Part shown: piece after piece, positions 24,281 through 36,930 of the stretch
Layout of the letters: every line of letters starts with the position of its first letter
Numbering within the stretch: the first letter of the stretch is position 1
Assembly: GCA_029961685.1 (NCBI GenBank)
Contig: JARWKL010000010.1
Coordinates: forward strand, 2,418,001-2,482,000
DNA: 64,000 nt
Reading direction: 5' to 3'
Source of the DNA: Aristolochia californica
Taxonomy: Eukaryota; Streptophyta; Magnoliopsida; Piperales; Aristolochiaceae
Position numbers and translations under genes: made by a program
The notes under the pieces: generated by a model
The model's input: the letters and a program-made list of their open reading frames with translations, nothing else
Told to the model about the DNA's origin: nothing
Databases searched by the model: none

Positions 24281-24702
24281 GAGAAAACAATTTCAAGAAT
24301 TTGTAGATAAAAGAGTATTCATCCATGAAATAATAGTGACATCTTTTGCATCGAGGAAACATATTTAGATTTTGAGTTTCTAACTCAACACTAAGGATTC
24401 TAAAAGAGACAGATAAAAGTTCCATCAACATGCTAATTAGCATTAAAACTCTTAAGAAGAGATAAAAATGGATTTTAAAACTAGATGACTTTTGAATGTT
24501 TTCCTTTTTTATGAACCTTAGATCATCTAATCATGGCAGAGAGACAAAGACACCGTCAATTACTAGCACCATAGAGGCAACCTTTAAATTAAAACGAGCA
24601 TATCCATGGATTAACAGAGAAAGAAATTGCTTGACCAATCGGAACTTTTGAATCCACCAACTGTTTATTACAAGAAACTCTTGAAGGAGCTTTGTATGAA
24701 AT
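24281..24702. other. Spacer between Copia nest and WAT1-like gene 1
   Basis: AT-rich. It probably contains the 3' untranslated region of the minus-strand transporter gene at its right end. No gene was recognised. Confidence 0.4.
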
Positions 24703-27114
24703 CTACCTTCTGCTTCCTTGGGTAAGCAAGCTATTGTTTAATTGGGCTGTTATATCTTTCACTAACAATGGTTCTGTTATGCCTGCTTCTTCTGCTTCCA
24801 GTCTACTTTGCACTTCATAACTACTCCCTATTGTCGTCTCATCTGTAGCTTTGCCCCATAAGACAGCATAGAGGCCACCAATTACCAGCAACATGCCCAC
24901 CAAGCTGATTAAAAAGAAGACAAAAAACACATTACATTTGTTGCATGAGGAATAAAGAAATCACTCAGGAAATCTAATCCATCTGGTTAGTGATTGTCCA
25001 TCGGTAGGCATAAAAATGGGCGACATTCGGATCGCTTAAAATTTTTAAAAGAAATACAATTTTTTCAAATATATATAAAAATATCAATGAAGCATCATTT
25101 TGAACATTTTAAAATATTAGAATCAGTAGTCCAGTTCGCTTTGTTCTAGTCGAAACAAACACTTTGATTCTACAATTTTCAGGGCAGTGACAGTAATTAA
25201 CCTTCTCTCATTCCCACAACTCCCCAACATAAACGCATATATTCACACTAACACTTTAAAAAGAAATTCAAATTTAAAGCCTGAGTATATAATGTAAAGA
25301 GCATTTGAAAATTTAGTGATGGGGATACCTGCCCAAGTGTAGATACAGCCTGAGAATGAAAGGTTCTAAGATGGCTACTAGCACTGTTGTTAATGGACTG
25401 AAAGCAGTTGCAAAAACAGGTCCTTTCTTTTTCACACTCCATACTTGTATAAAATACCCAATTGCAGAAGTAAAAAGTCCCTGCAAATTAATGACAAATA
25501 AGCCAAAATGAACCCACATATCACGAGTTCATGGTCATAACCCAAGAAAAAATTGTCACTTTGATTTATTTGTTTACATTGAATATTTCACAATCAATTG
25601 ATTTCAAAAAAAGTTGATGTATTTAAAAAATCTCTTTTCCTCTAAATATTTTCTTTGCTGTAGTTTTCTTTCTGTCTCCGTTTGTACCAAACAGGGCCTC
25701 ATACAGTTAAAGTTTCAGTAAGTTTCTAAACAGAAGTAAAAAAGAGCTAATCCTGATATGGGTTTTTGATTTTTAAGACCTTCATACAGTTATATGCAAA
25801 TCTACGAAATGAAAAGGGGAAATAAGATTTGAAGAACTTACACTGTAAGCACAAGCTAATAGCTGTAAATCCCAATTCACCTTCCAAGCTGATGGTTTTT
25901 CAAACAGAAGGGTAACTACAGTACATTGTATTGCAGCCATTGTACACATCAGAGCTGTTAGAGACATCTGAGCAGGATAATCTCTACTCACCTTTACCTG
26001 AAAGCTTGATGAAAATCCTAACTTAATGAAAATTCCTCACATTCCCCTACTGTATCTACTGGCATTGGCCTTATACAGGCAAATAGACAGAGAAAATTGT
26101 TTACGAGAGATGTACAAGACAAACCTGAAAGATCATCCATACTGACCATGAGAGGGCACTTGCAAAGAGGAGCATTGCACCCAACAACCAGTTACTTGTG
26201 GGGGTTTCAGTAAATTTGATGCTGCTTACAAGTGAAATCACATTTTCTTGTATTGCCTGAAGTTTCATGGATTTCAGTGCTGGTCCCTTGATCATGGTCA
26301 TTATCATGGCTCCTCCAACACATGCAACTGTTCCTATCACCTTAGCCCACCCCCTTTTGCTCTTTAAGTTCACTATCTCAAGTCTGAACATAAGAGGGAA
26401 AAGAGTGTGTGTGTAAGAGAGAGAGAGATAGAGACAGCGAGCGAGAGAGAGAGAGAGAGAGAGAGAGGCAGAAGCACTAAACCTCAGAAAAAAAGCCATT
26501 ATGAAAGTGATCGCAGGGATGAGATTAGTCACAGTCGAGGCAAAAGTGGTAGAAACATAGGAAAGTCCAGCATAATAGAGGTTCTGGTTCAGGGTAATCC
26601 TGCAAAAGTTACTCAAAGCATAAGAAGAACAATCCAGTTCTCACTCAGGGGTCCTAAAAATAATTAATAAAAGCTCGTTTGTCACAAAACAACTAAAAAT
26701 CGTTCTCACAGGACCCAGCAGCACCTGTCCAAGACCTACCCAATCAGTGCAACGAAAAAAATTTGCCACAGATTTTTCAGGCTCAGTTGAGGCCTACGAT
26801 TCCTGCAAAAATCCACAAACTTCACTCAATATAGGGACAACCCATGTACCAATTCTGAGTTTTTTAACAAAGAATTCATCAACTGGACAATACCTTTCAG
26901 TGAAGTATGCAACAGGAGAAAGAATGGTGGCAGCTATAATCTGCCTGTAAGAGACATAGATATAGTGGCTCAAGCCTTCTGTAAGTGCCACCCGTGTCAA
27001 TAGATACATGGCCGCAGTGCATACTTGAAGAAAGAGCATTGCAGAAAGAAGGCAGCAGTCCTTCATCTTGCCTTCTTCCCACTCCAAAGCTTCTTCCTCC
27101 TCTTCCACATCCAC
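24703..27114 (-). CDS. WAT1-related (EamA/DMT, nodulin MtN21-type) transporter 1, seven exons
   Basis: Seven exons join in frame: 27114-26894, 26802-26740, 26599-26483, 26383-26125, 25997-25842, 25480-25329 and 24904-24703, giving 389 residues with GT-AG introns. The family has about ten membrane helices in two EamA repeats. Seen here: helix 1 LLSAMLFLQVCTAAMYLLTR, the SHYIYVSYRQIIAATILSP segment, NQNLYYAGLSYVSTTFA with NLIPAITFIMA, then the loop KSKRGWAKVIGT with VGGAMIMT, and the second repeat with GPVFATAFSPLTTVLVAILEP. The C-terminus is cytosolic and acidic. Relatives include WAT1, a vacuolar auxin exporter, and UMAMIT amino-acid transporters; the substrate here cannot be told. The acidic N-terminus (VEEEEEALEWEEG) is unusual, and a second ATG 16 codons in (27066) may be the true start. 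It is a tandem paralogue of the next gene. Intron 3 carries a GA microsatellite. Confidence 0.92.
26401..26466. repeat. GA/GT microsatellite in intron 3 of transporter 1
   Basis: A GTGTGTGT run passes into a long GAGAGA tract interrupted by ATA and CAGCGAGC. It lies fully within an intron. Confidence 0.85.
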
Positions 27115-28441
27115 CCTTCCCCTTAATTGATGCGGTTTTTTTTAAATTCCCCAGAGAGTAAGCGACGACCTTTTTTTTACGGGTCAGTGGGCACATGACG
27201 TTTTTGGTTTATCGCTACTCTCGTTTTTTAAGTATTTTTTTGTTGTACAGATGGGTTTTTACGATGCGGACATCTATGCCTACTGCAGAATTGCAGGTTG
27301 ATCGAGACAATAAATGAATTAAACCGCACTCACCAACTAGTTGCAGAATTGCAGGTAGTGAATCAAGTTCCCATGAGACTTACCATCACGAGCTATCCTG
27401 GCAAGATCTAACGAAATTAGCTATCCAGTGTCTTGGCAATGTTCCATAGAAAACCATTTCAAGTAACAACTGGCGTTAACAATCTCTTTATGAGGATTGG
27501 GAAGCAGATGATTATGAAATTTATTCATGGATAATAAAGCTACTATTTTAGAGGACTTTTTACCACAAGTAGAAGGAATTGAAATCCAGAGGAGTTATGG
27601 TATAGCCTTAAGCTTTCTTACTCTGGAAAAGCCAAAATAATCCAAATTAAAAGAACTCTGGAAAGGTTTAGAGAATGGATAAGCATAAATTGTACTGTTG
27701 AACATGGGTGGCCTATTGACAGACTATCCTTGTCTTCCTTTTATCTCACATCTTAATTTGGTGCACGTTCAAGAACTCAAATGGGTCGTTGAATTTTGAG
27801 AATGGATAATCAAAATCCTGTGTATATTTTTCAATATTAGATATGTTATCTAGTACTTGGGGACACCTTCCTCTCCGGTGAACAAATGAATGATTAGCGA
27901 CGGCGGAAACTACTTGTATTTTCTTCCTGATGGGGGAGGAACCTCAGCCATCGCCTACAGAGGAGACGAGGGGACACCTTCCTTATAAGCAAGGGCGGAG
28001 CCTCTTCTCAACTATGTAGAAATGGGAAGATCCGGGAATCGCCACCCTCCCCTACATTTCCCCCCTACATGTGTTTTATTATGATGATGGGAAATCGAAA
28101 GGTCGATGACATGAACGAAAGACGATTGATTTGAACCACAAACTTTCTCTTTTATTTCTTTTGTGTTTCTTTATTTAGTTTCCTTCTACCACCTGCCGAC
28201 TTTTCTGTCTCTCTTTTTATCTCTCTGTGGCCAAAAGGGTAGCATAGACGGCAAACTTTCACTGGTATTGGCAACCTTTTCTACGCAATCAAAAGAACTG
28301 TAACAAATGAAGTTTCTGTAACCTTCATGAATTACTCCAGGCAGGTCGTTTTTATATATTTTTTCTCTGGACAGTATTACATCATCGTCTTCTGATGTCA
28401 ACCAGTACCCTGCCCCCTTCTTCCACTTGCCTTCCATGGTT
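27115..28441. other. Spacer between the two WAT1-like genes
   Basis: Contains the promoter of transporter 1 (right after 27115, reading minus) and the 3' untranslated region of transporter 2. A frame of 83 codons at 28186-28437 (-) starts just after the stop of transporter 2; it has no recognised domain and is probably a chance frame. No mobile element was recognised. Confidence 0.45.
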
Positions 28442-30274
28442 TCACTGCTTTGCTACATCTTTTGCTAGCAAAGCTTCTGTGATGCCGGCTTCTTCTGCCT
28501 CCAATTGATCTCTCACTTGACCACTACTCCTTTCTCTTGCCTTCTCATCCATGGATTTGCCCCATAGAACACTGTAAAGCCCTCCAATCACCATTACCAT
28601 GCCCAACAAGCTGAGAAGAGAAGAGAATAGATGTCAACCTTGACAGATTAATGCGAGTCACAGCTTGAAAATTTCTCCACTTCATGGTAAAGTGAAGATA
28701 AATTAAAGCTTTAAGATTGAAAGATCAAATTGGTAAATGTGAGGATGTGAAGGTGAGGAGTGACCTGCCCAGGTGAAGATTAACATGGAGAAACAGAGGC
28801 TCTAAGATGGCTACCAGCACAGTAGTTAATGGACTGAAAGCTGCTGTAAAAACAGGTCCTTTCTCCTTGACACCCCACACCTGAATGAAATATCCAATTG
28901 CTGAAGGCACCATACCCTGTAAATTTCAATTCAAATGCCACCCTTTTATTTGCAAAAGCCAAAAAAAGTGGCTCAAGCATGAGCAGTTCTGAATATCTGC
29001 AATTAACAAATTATGGGAACCCATTTCTCATCTTTCAAGCTGACACACCCCTATCCAAGCTTCTCTTTTAAAAAAAATTAAGATTCATTTAAGGAGAAAG
29101 GAGTGAAAAGATTTGAAATACTTACACTGTAGAGACAGGTTAATAACTGTATATCCCATTTCACCTTCCAAGCTGAGGGTTTCTCAAATAGTAGTGCAAT
29201 TATAATGGATTGAAGTGCAGCCATGTTGCATATCAGGGCGGTTAATGACAATCGACAAGGGTAATCTTTTGTTACAAATACCTGTGAAGCAAATGGGTTA
29301 GTTCATGGAGAGAGAGAGACAGAGAGAGAGAGAGCGAGAGACCTGAAAGGTCATCCATGACGACCAAGACAAAGCACTGGCAAACACAAAGAAAGCACCC
29401 AAGATCCAATTTGTTGCTTTAAAATCAGTTGATTTGAAGTAATCCACAAACAAAACCACGTTTCTTGGTACTTCATGAAGCTTAATGGATGTCAGTGCAG
29501 GGCCCTTGATGAGTGTCATAAAAATGGCTCCTCCCACACAAAAAGCCGTTCCAAGCACCTTGGCCATCCCTCTTCTAGTTCTCAAATCCACAGTCTCCAG
29601 CCTGCATAAACAAAACAAACAACATAAATACAACATCAAGGAGGGAGAAAAGGAGAGAAAACCCAGAAACAGAAACCAGGGGAGACTCACCTCACGCATA
29701 CTGCCATGACAAAAGTGATTGCAGGTATAAGATTGACGATCGTGGAGGCAAAAGTGGTAGTTGTGTAAGAAAGGCCAGCGTTATAGAAGTTCTGATTCAA
29801 TGTAATCCTGCAAAACGATGAAACAGATTATAATCAAAACCCAAAACCAGTCCAAATTCATCCTGCTTCCAAGTTCAACTCATTTGAGATTTACCCAAGT
29901 AGTCCAAGCATAAAAATCTGTCCCAGAGTTTTCTTCCTCAATGGAGGTCTCTGGTTCCTGCACAAAAACAGAAAACATAAAATGAGAAAGAAGGAAATCA
30001 AATCAACCATCAAAGATCAAAGATCAAAGTACTCAACTCCAAAGAGGTTAATTTAATTTCGGGTCTGGTATCTAGTATCTACGACTGACCTCTCTGCAAA
30101 ATAAGCAAAAGGAGACAGAAGAAAGGTGGCAATGATCTGCCTGTATGCGACATAGATGTAGTGACTCATCCCTTTGTTGAGAGCCATCCGTGTCATAAGA
30201 TACATGGCTGCATACGAGATTTGCAGAAAGATCATTGCAAGAACAACCGTCATCTTCCCTTCTCTTCTCCTCAC
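28442..30274 (-). CDS. WAT1-related (EamA/DMT, nodulin MtN21-type) transporter 2, seven exons
   Basis: Seven exons join in frame: 30274-30090, 29957-29895, 29807-29691, 29601-29343, 29281-29126, 28916-28765 and 28610-28442, giving 366 residues. Exons 2-6 have exactly the lengths of the paralogue at 24.7-27.1 kb (63, 117, 259, 156 and 152 bases). Membrane segments include VVLAMIFLQISYAAMYLMTR, SHYIYVAYRQIIATFLLSP, NQNFYNAGLSYTTTTFA, VGGAIFMT, WILGAFFVFASALSWSSW and GPVFTAAFSPLTTVLVAILEP. The C-terminal tail (LEAEEAGITEALLAKD) resembles that of the paralogue (LEAEEAGITEPLLVKD). Family members move auxin, amino acids or other small solutes across the tonoplast or plasma membrane; the substrate is unknown here. 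I used the first ATG; a second lies 7 codons in. A GA-rich tract lies at the exon 4/intron 4 side. Confidence 0.92.
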
Positions 30275-31700
30275 TCTTCACTCCTCACTCGCCTCGCCCC
30301 GTCGTCTTCATCTCCCCCATTAATCTTCATATATAGAGCTTCTAAACAGGCTGTTCTGCATTAAATGTGGCTGTCCATTGGGGATCTCTCTGGTAACATC
30401 CTGGAGATAAAGCTCAAGTGGCTGAGATGAGATCCTGGGAAGGAAAAAGTGGGGATGGGCAGTGAGATTGGCACTGAAGGACAAAAACTGGGTTTGCTGT
30501 CACTGATTCATGCGAGGTCTCTGAATCCATTGGACACATGCAGTCGGTTGTCGTCTCTACAGTGTGACGGATGTGCTGCGGAGAATCGGCTGTTTGGTGG
30601 GTCCTACTGTGAATTTTCAACCTGATCTTCGTAAGCTTTTATGATCGAGTTTGGTGGGTGTGGGACGCTTCCAAAATCGAGATCATTCGCATCGAAGGAG
30701 ACAGTCTGGAATTCACTCCAAGGCAAAACTTATCGGAAGTCAAGCACTGTTCGAATCAAATCGTTTCACGATTGGTGATTAAAAATTAATTTATTCTTTT
30801 AAATTGGTCTCTACTCTCTATAGTGTCTATATATCTTAAAAAAATAGAATTTAAATTAAAAATCCTTTATGTGGGTATCCAAATTCTATCCATATATTAA
30901 AATAAAAAATTAAGAATTTAAAAATATATTTTACAGAAATTAAAATTATTCATATATTTGGCAATTAAAAACAAGAGGGTAGGGGCACCTAATGGACTAA
31001 AGGTGACATTGGTCCTGAATGGAGTAAAGGAGGTAACAACAAAAGGGATGGATCTTGGATCAGAATATTTATAACTAGACCAAACACTTTGTTCTTGAGT
31101 TTTTACTAATTTTTTAAAAAAATATTTAATAATAAAATTCTTTTAGAAAATTTATATCCTGTAATTTTGTATGAATACTTTCTTTTTTATATTTTTATGT
31201 ATTTTTAATTTATTAATATTTAAATCGGTTAATCCAACCTCTGTACATTTTACACCCGTTTAATAAATGGGTCAATTTCGAGTCAACTTGTTGACAAGTA
31301 TAAGTTGACCCAACTCGAACCTAACCAATTGTCATCCCTACCACATATAAGTCTTAACCAAGTTCAAGTTCACTTATATGAGTTTTATGTATTACCACGA
31401 AAAATAGTTAGAAAGATATGTGAAAAAAGAATGTCAAAAAGTTCTCGACAACGTAAAAATGTCAACAATAACCAATCAAAAGGTGATCATTGGAGAGAGA
31501 GAAGGCAGTGGTCTCCTCTTGGCATTAAGGCTATCAATTTGTCAGGCCAAAAAGTTGGTAACAAAATGAGTGATCATAAATTAGCTAGGGTTTCTACAGA
31601 AAGAAGATAACACCTTTTGATCAAATAGTCCAAATTGACCAAAGATGAGGGTAATGTTTTGGGTTTTGAGGTCCAACCAAGGAGACAAATGAGTCATTTA
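30275..31700. other. Upstream of transporter 2 and AT-rich intergenic
   Basis: The first few hundred bases are probably promoter of the minus-strand transporter 2. The rest is AT-rich with short open frames (30414-30620, 31305-31610) without domains. No transposon ends were recognised. Confidence 0.4.
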
Positions 31701-31713
31701 TTAGATTTTTTAA

Positions 31714-32130
31714 AGTGTTCTAGTTCCATGGATCATGTGGAATAGTAAGATTATGCTTGATTTGATGAAATTGTGATTTGACAGTGTTCTAGTTCCATGG
31801 ATCATGTGGAATAGCCTAGACCAACAAAAGGGATTTTCACCATTGCCTGCCTATACAAGGACAATGACTCACATAATAGCAAATAATTTTTTTTCAGTAT
31901 TTACTCAGCCACATAAACTTTTCTCAAATAATTTAATATAAGGATGGAGGGATTTTCAACAACTTAGTAAGCACTCCAACCTAGATGCACAAAAGGGATT
32001 TTCAGTATCACCTGCCTACACAATGACTAATAACTCATATAACAACAAATAAAGTTTCTTAATATTTACTTCTTAGCCACACAAGTTTTTCTCAAACAAT
32101 TTAATATGAGAACATTATAGCCTTCACATG
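31714..32130. repeat. Nested short tandem duplications
   Basis: AGTGTTCTAGTTCCATGGAT starts at 31714 and again at 31783, forming a 32-bp repeat with a 69-bp offset. A longer, diverged pair starts AAAAGGGATTTTCA at 31826 and 31991 (165-bp offset); both copies go on to CTGCCTA, ACTCA(C/T)ATAA and a CTCAAA(T/C)AATTTAATAT block. This suggests local tandem duplication of non-coding DNA. Confidence 0.75.
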
Positions 32131-32890
32131 ACCTAATTAAAGCTTACGAAAGGTTGTTTGCTTTCTAATTTCAGCCTTTTTTTATAGCGTTTTGAAAATA
32201 TTACAATGCAACTACAAATGAATAGATACACCAATTGTAAGTACCTATTCTATGTAATAGCAACTAAATGAGTCATTGATTGATGAGATTTTAAATCAGA
32301 GCTCAAAGTAAAATAGGATTGGTTTTTCAAATAGAGGGAAATCAGATACAACAACTCAATATAAAGATTCATATCAAAGTATAACCTACATGTAGTAATC
32401 TAAACATTGAAGAATAATATCAAGGTGCAATGGCATAAGTTCAATGTACTTGACCAAGATCAATTAAAAGATTTTAAAGTAAAGTGCATGTTGACACTTT
32501 TTATGACAATGCAAATGCCACTTCGGATTTGCTTGCTAGAACAATCAAAATGATTTTAATTAATTGAATACGAAATATAACAAGGATTAAGTTAAGTACA
32601 TAAGATTTTAAAATGAAAGCACAAGAAGTACTTAATTCTTTAAAGGATGACTTTCAAATGCCCAAATTAAATTTCCAAAGTCGGTTTCAATGTGTAAGAG
32701 CGCTTAGGAGTGGTTGTTTTATCTTCTAAATCGAGAGAAACATTGTTTGGGCTGAAAACAACTTAAATAGCAATTGAATCGTTGAGCTTGGAAAAGGACC
32801 TTTTATCCTTTAGTAAAACTCAATGAAATTTCAACTAAAATTCATGATAAAATACTTTAATATTTCTTTTTAAACTACTACTCACATCAA
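32131..32890. other. AT-rich intergenic, no gene seen
   Basis: No open frame above background and no recognised repeat ends. Confidence 0.4.
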
Positions 32891-34107
32891 TATTGACTTT
32901 GGTTGACTCATATCCCTAATTTTGATGATAACAAAACTTAAGCTAATTGAGCTAATATTTTATTTCAAGCATTTCATATGCATTACCTTCAACAGACACA
33001 ATTTCAAGGTCTATGGGGAAGAACTGGCAAATCCAACACAAAGACCTTAAGCCAAATGACATGATAAGTTACCTTGAAGAAGCACCTATAGGAAGAATGA
33101 AGGTTCGAAGACCCAGAGTCTAAGTCAATTAGAAAATCTCAAGAAGTCTAACTTTATAAGAGGTTAGCCAACAAGATTTTGATTCTTAGGTAAAAGTATG
33201 TTTTGGTGCATAAGACACACAATGTTTTCTAAAATCATTATTTTCAAGCTTCGACTCATATTTTAGAACCTTTTATTCATTTACAATTGACTTATATAAT
33301 GAGTAGATTTTAATGGTGTATACTACTAAAAAGCACGATCAGTCATCTACATAAGGCCATACAAACTCAAAAATATAGCCATCAAGGGTGTTTAATTGAT
33401 TGAAAAGGTGTGGTGGATCAACCTCCTTGAGCAGGTTTTTGTACAATGGTCTAAAATAGCTAGTATTACCAAGAAATTTATAAATAAGGATTCAAACTCG
33501 TTGTAAGCATTCATTGAACATTTATTGGCATTCCAAAGCATTCAACAAATATTTTTGAGTATTATCTTCCAATTTTACGTTTACAAGAAAAAGAACCTTA
33601 TTGTACCCAAATTCTTCAAATCTTTCTACATTTCTTGGCATTCCTAGTTCCTCCCAAGCTATATGTACTTCTTTGCACGTGTCTAAGTTATTGGAATCTT
33701 GAGATCTCATTATAAGTTTTTATTTTTCTTTTGTATTTTCCACTTTCTTTCAAGAGATTTTTTAGAGCCTTAATTTTGTAAGGGGAGTGTCACTTGAGTC
33801 AGAATCTAGTGGTAAAGAAATCTCTTTGGGAGATATTGGGATAGTGTAATTGGGTATTACAATTGGCTTAAAGAGAGCTGAAATCACTTTTCTAATTTTT
33901 GCTAGTAGAGTAAAATAGTGATTTTTTCCTAAGCAAGGGTTTTTGGGCCATAATTACCATAAAAAAAAAAAATCTTGCCCTCCTTGTAGTTTTGTAAATG
34001 TGCTTACATTTTGCTTATTTACTTGCATTTAATTACACCTTAAGCAGTATAATTTTAATTTTTACACTCAATTCACCTCCCTCTTGAGACACCACTTGGT
34101 CCGACAA
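32890..34107 (+). repeat. Long Copia-type LTR, probably solo or orphan, plus orientation
   Basis: The left part has CCTAATTTTGATGATAACAA, the usual start region of long SIRE/Tork-like LTRs, and the right end reads TTTACACTCAATTCACCTCC and ...GTCCGACA. Near 33837 GGGATAGTGTAATTGGGTAT corresponds to GGGATAGTGTAATTGAGGAT of the LTR at 16.1-17.9 kb read on its minus strand. No clear PBS follows, and no internal domains were found next to it, so it may be solo. The left border is approximate. Confidence 0.55.
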
Positions 34108-36480
34108 TTAGACCATTTACAGATTTTGGAGACTTATCTTATCCAAAATGAAGCCATGAATCTCATTTAAAACTTTTCTAGAACGTGTCATTTGGAAAAA
34201 TTTTAATCGGCCAATATGACTTCATTACATGTCTCTTTAGGGCATTTAGCTTCTTTTGCGGGGTCATTTGAACAACTCACCAAATTGATGTGTCCAATGC
34301 CTTTTCTCTTTTGTCTTCATTCTCGACGGTCCCAATCCAATTCAATGGCCATCCTAAATCGCTCACTTATCTTTTCTTCAATGTGTCAATAGAGTGGCCA
34401 AATGCATACTTATAATACATTTCTTCTCTTTTGTCCAGTAAGATAATTGGTTTCACTTTTTCCAGTTGAACGTCCTTGTGGACTAGTTAGACATTGTCCT
34501 AGATGGTCTCTTCCCAAGTGCTTTCTCTCTCCAGTCTAGGTCAATGATGTTGTTTGGTCTTTCGGACGATGTGCTTTTTGACATTATTTTTTTTCCTTTT
34601 TTACGAGGTATTTGGTCAAACCTTGGCTAATTAAATAAGGATGCTAGAAATTTCCTTTAGAATTTTTGAGCTACAAGGTAATATTATGCACATCATTAGT
34701 AATTTAAGCATTTCTTATCATCAAAATTATCTTAATAGAGAAGACCAATTGGAGGTTGATCTAGTATGAATACAACGGAAACAAATAACTTTCTTTAAAC
34801 CTTGCAGAGGCCAAGGAGCTTTACATGATTATTGTTATCAACAACTAATGAGACAACTAGAATGCCAAAGGAAAAATGAAAGTTAAAAGAAAATTTCATT
34901 GTTTTTACCATTTTCTCTATTGAAAATTATCCTAGTCGAAAACAATTATTCCCAACCAATTTTCTTATTTTGTCCTTACAATAAAAATTATTAAAAACTA
35001 ATTTTAAACATTTTTTCCTACAAGATTAGGTTTGAAACCCACCATTTCATATTTGCTTCCTCTCTTCTTCTTTCACACAAGGTTTGTTCATACTTAGTTT
35101 AAATTGTTTTGAGTTGTCCAGGTTGAGTTATAGTTGAAAACGTTTCTCCTACTGGTTTGTCAATTTGGACGAAAATTGAGTTTCAAAGCTATTGTGGAAG
35201 ATTTAGATTCAAACTTTATCTTCATTATTTCTTCATTACTATTGTTATAGACTTATACCAATTAGGTCGTCAACTTCAAGTGGCCACCTCTACACATCTT
35301 GAGATAGACACATCGGTTGGTGGCGAGCCTTTGTAAAGGGTACCCATCCTTAATTGTTAGCTTGTGACACATTCCATAGGAAAACAAAAGCTCACTTGAA
35401 TAGAAAAAAGGTATATAGAGAGCAAGAAGAAAACTATATAAAAGAAACAAACAAGAAAGTATAATGAATTATTCGAAACAATACAGACAAGAACTAAAAT
35501 AGAAAGTTGGGCCAATCGAGAAATTTTTAATATTTTTTTTCGTATCAAGTTATTTTTAAGGACAAGTCTTTTAGATGTTGTATTTTCAATTATATAGCCA
35601 TCTAGATGTCTTATTTTTTAATACAACCAAACTTGACGTATACCCTTTTGGCCCTACAAACAACTCTTATAAGAAAAATATAAATTATCTTGCCTTATAT
35701 TTTATATGATCGACATCTAGGGTTTAGGGTATAGGGTTTAGAGGGGGTTCTCCTTTCCTCGCCCTTTAAAAAAAAACCATGATTGAGACCAAAAGGTAAC
35801 AAAACAAAGCAAAGAGAAGGACCCCCCACCTTTTCTCTCCTCTTCTTTCTCGAACCTCTCCGTCCGATAACAACTACTTATTTGAAGCCTCTTGGCCTCG
35901 TAAGAGAATTTTTTTTAGTGTTTTTAAATATTAATTTACATTAAAATCTCAACATGTACACTTAATATATGGATTAAAGAAACCATTTTACATTAAATCT
36001 GAAAGACCAATCAACATAGCGTGGATCTTAGGCTAGGGTTCACTGAAAAAATGAGAAAAAAAAAAACCTGTGGTCACTTTCTTTACAGTAGGAAGCACTA
36101 ATCCAGCTTGTAGAAAAAAGTTTGGCAAAGGAGCTTCAAATATCAGAGATTGGGAACAAAAGCAGCTTTCATGATTTCTTATCAATTTGGGTGAAACGCA
36201 TCAACCAATCCCAGGAAGAATGAGGGCATTTTGACTGAGAATTCATGGCTTTTGGTTCGCTTTTGGGGATGCTTGCATTCATGACAGCGTAGCTTAAAGA
36301 TGGAGAGACGTTGATATTCTTGCCCACTCTCTAAGGAACTGTTTTATTAAACAACCCAACTGCTGGGTTCCTTTTTGAGTTTTTTGTTTTTCAGTCAGTT
36401 GAATATCCAGTAGAATAATGGATGAGACTGACCACTTGGAATAATAATGACTTAAGACATCACCCTAAACCCTAAACCTT
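34108..36480. other. AT-rich intergenic with short telomere-like words
   Basis: No gene was recognised. Near 35716-35742 is a short TTTAGGG-like run (CTAGGGTTTAGGG, then TATAGGGTTTAG), and near 36463-36480 its inverse (CCCTAAACCCTAAACC). The intervening 0.7 kb has no recognisable coding content. Confidence 0.4.
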
Positions 36481-36483
36481 AAA

Positions 36484-36930
36484 TTTGTTTAAAATTATCA
36501 TTAATAAAACATGTTACTTTGGAAAGGTATTTCTAGCATAAATACGTTTCTAAGGACCATTGGTGCCTCTTATTCCGTGAATACACTTTTTCTAGTTAGA
36601 AATTCTTATCAATAAAATCATATAATTTTTTAGATAAAATCTTCTTGTTAGGATAGACCGGAAAACAGTAAGGAAAATTTTTGGAATAAGTATTTGATAA
36701 TTTATGATGTAAAACTTTTTTTAACACAAGGAATTTTTTCACGGCAATTTTGTATTTGATATTTGATTTTACTAAAAATTTATCAAATGGGTTGTTAATT
36801 TTTATTTATTTTCCTAAAAAAAGGCATTAACGGGCCATTTAATTTTTCATGTAATTTCCTAGTAAACACTAATAGGATTTTATCTGAACGTTTATTAGAA
36901 ATGTGTATCCTAAGAAAAACATTTCTCTAT
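36484..36930. repeat. Dispersed AT-rich module, third copy
   Basis: Shares ordered blocks with 59412-59880 and 60146-60620 inside the hAT-like element: AATCATATAATTTTxTA, GAAAATTTTxGAATAAGTAT, GCAATTTTGTxTTTGATATT, a TTATTTATTTTCCT block followed by GGCATTAA and GGxCCATTTAA, and TAATAGxATTTTAT. The order is the same in all three. It is diverged and non-coding. Confidence 0.7.

Noticed and set aside
28186..28437. 83-codon minus-strand frame directly after the stop of WAT1-like transporter 2
   Set aside because: No recognisable domain and it lies where the 3' untranslated region is expected.
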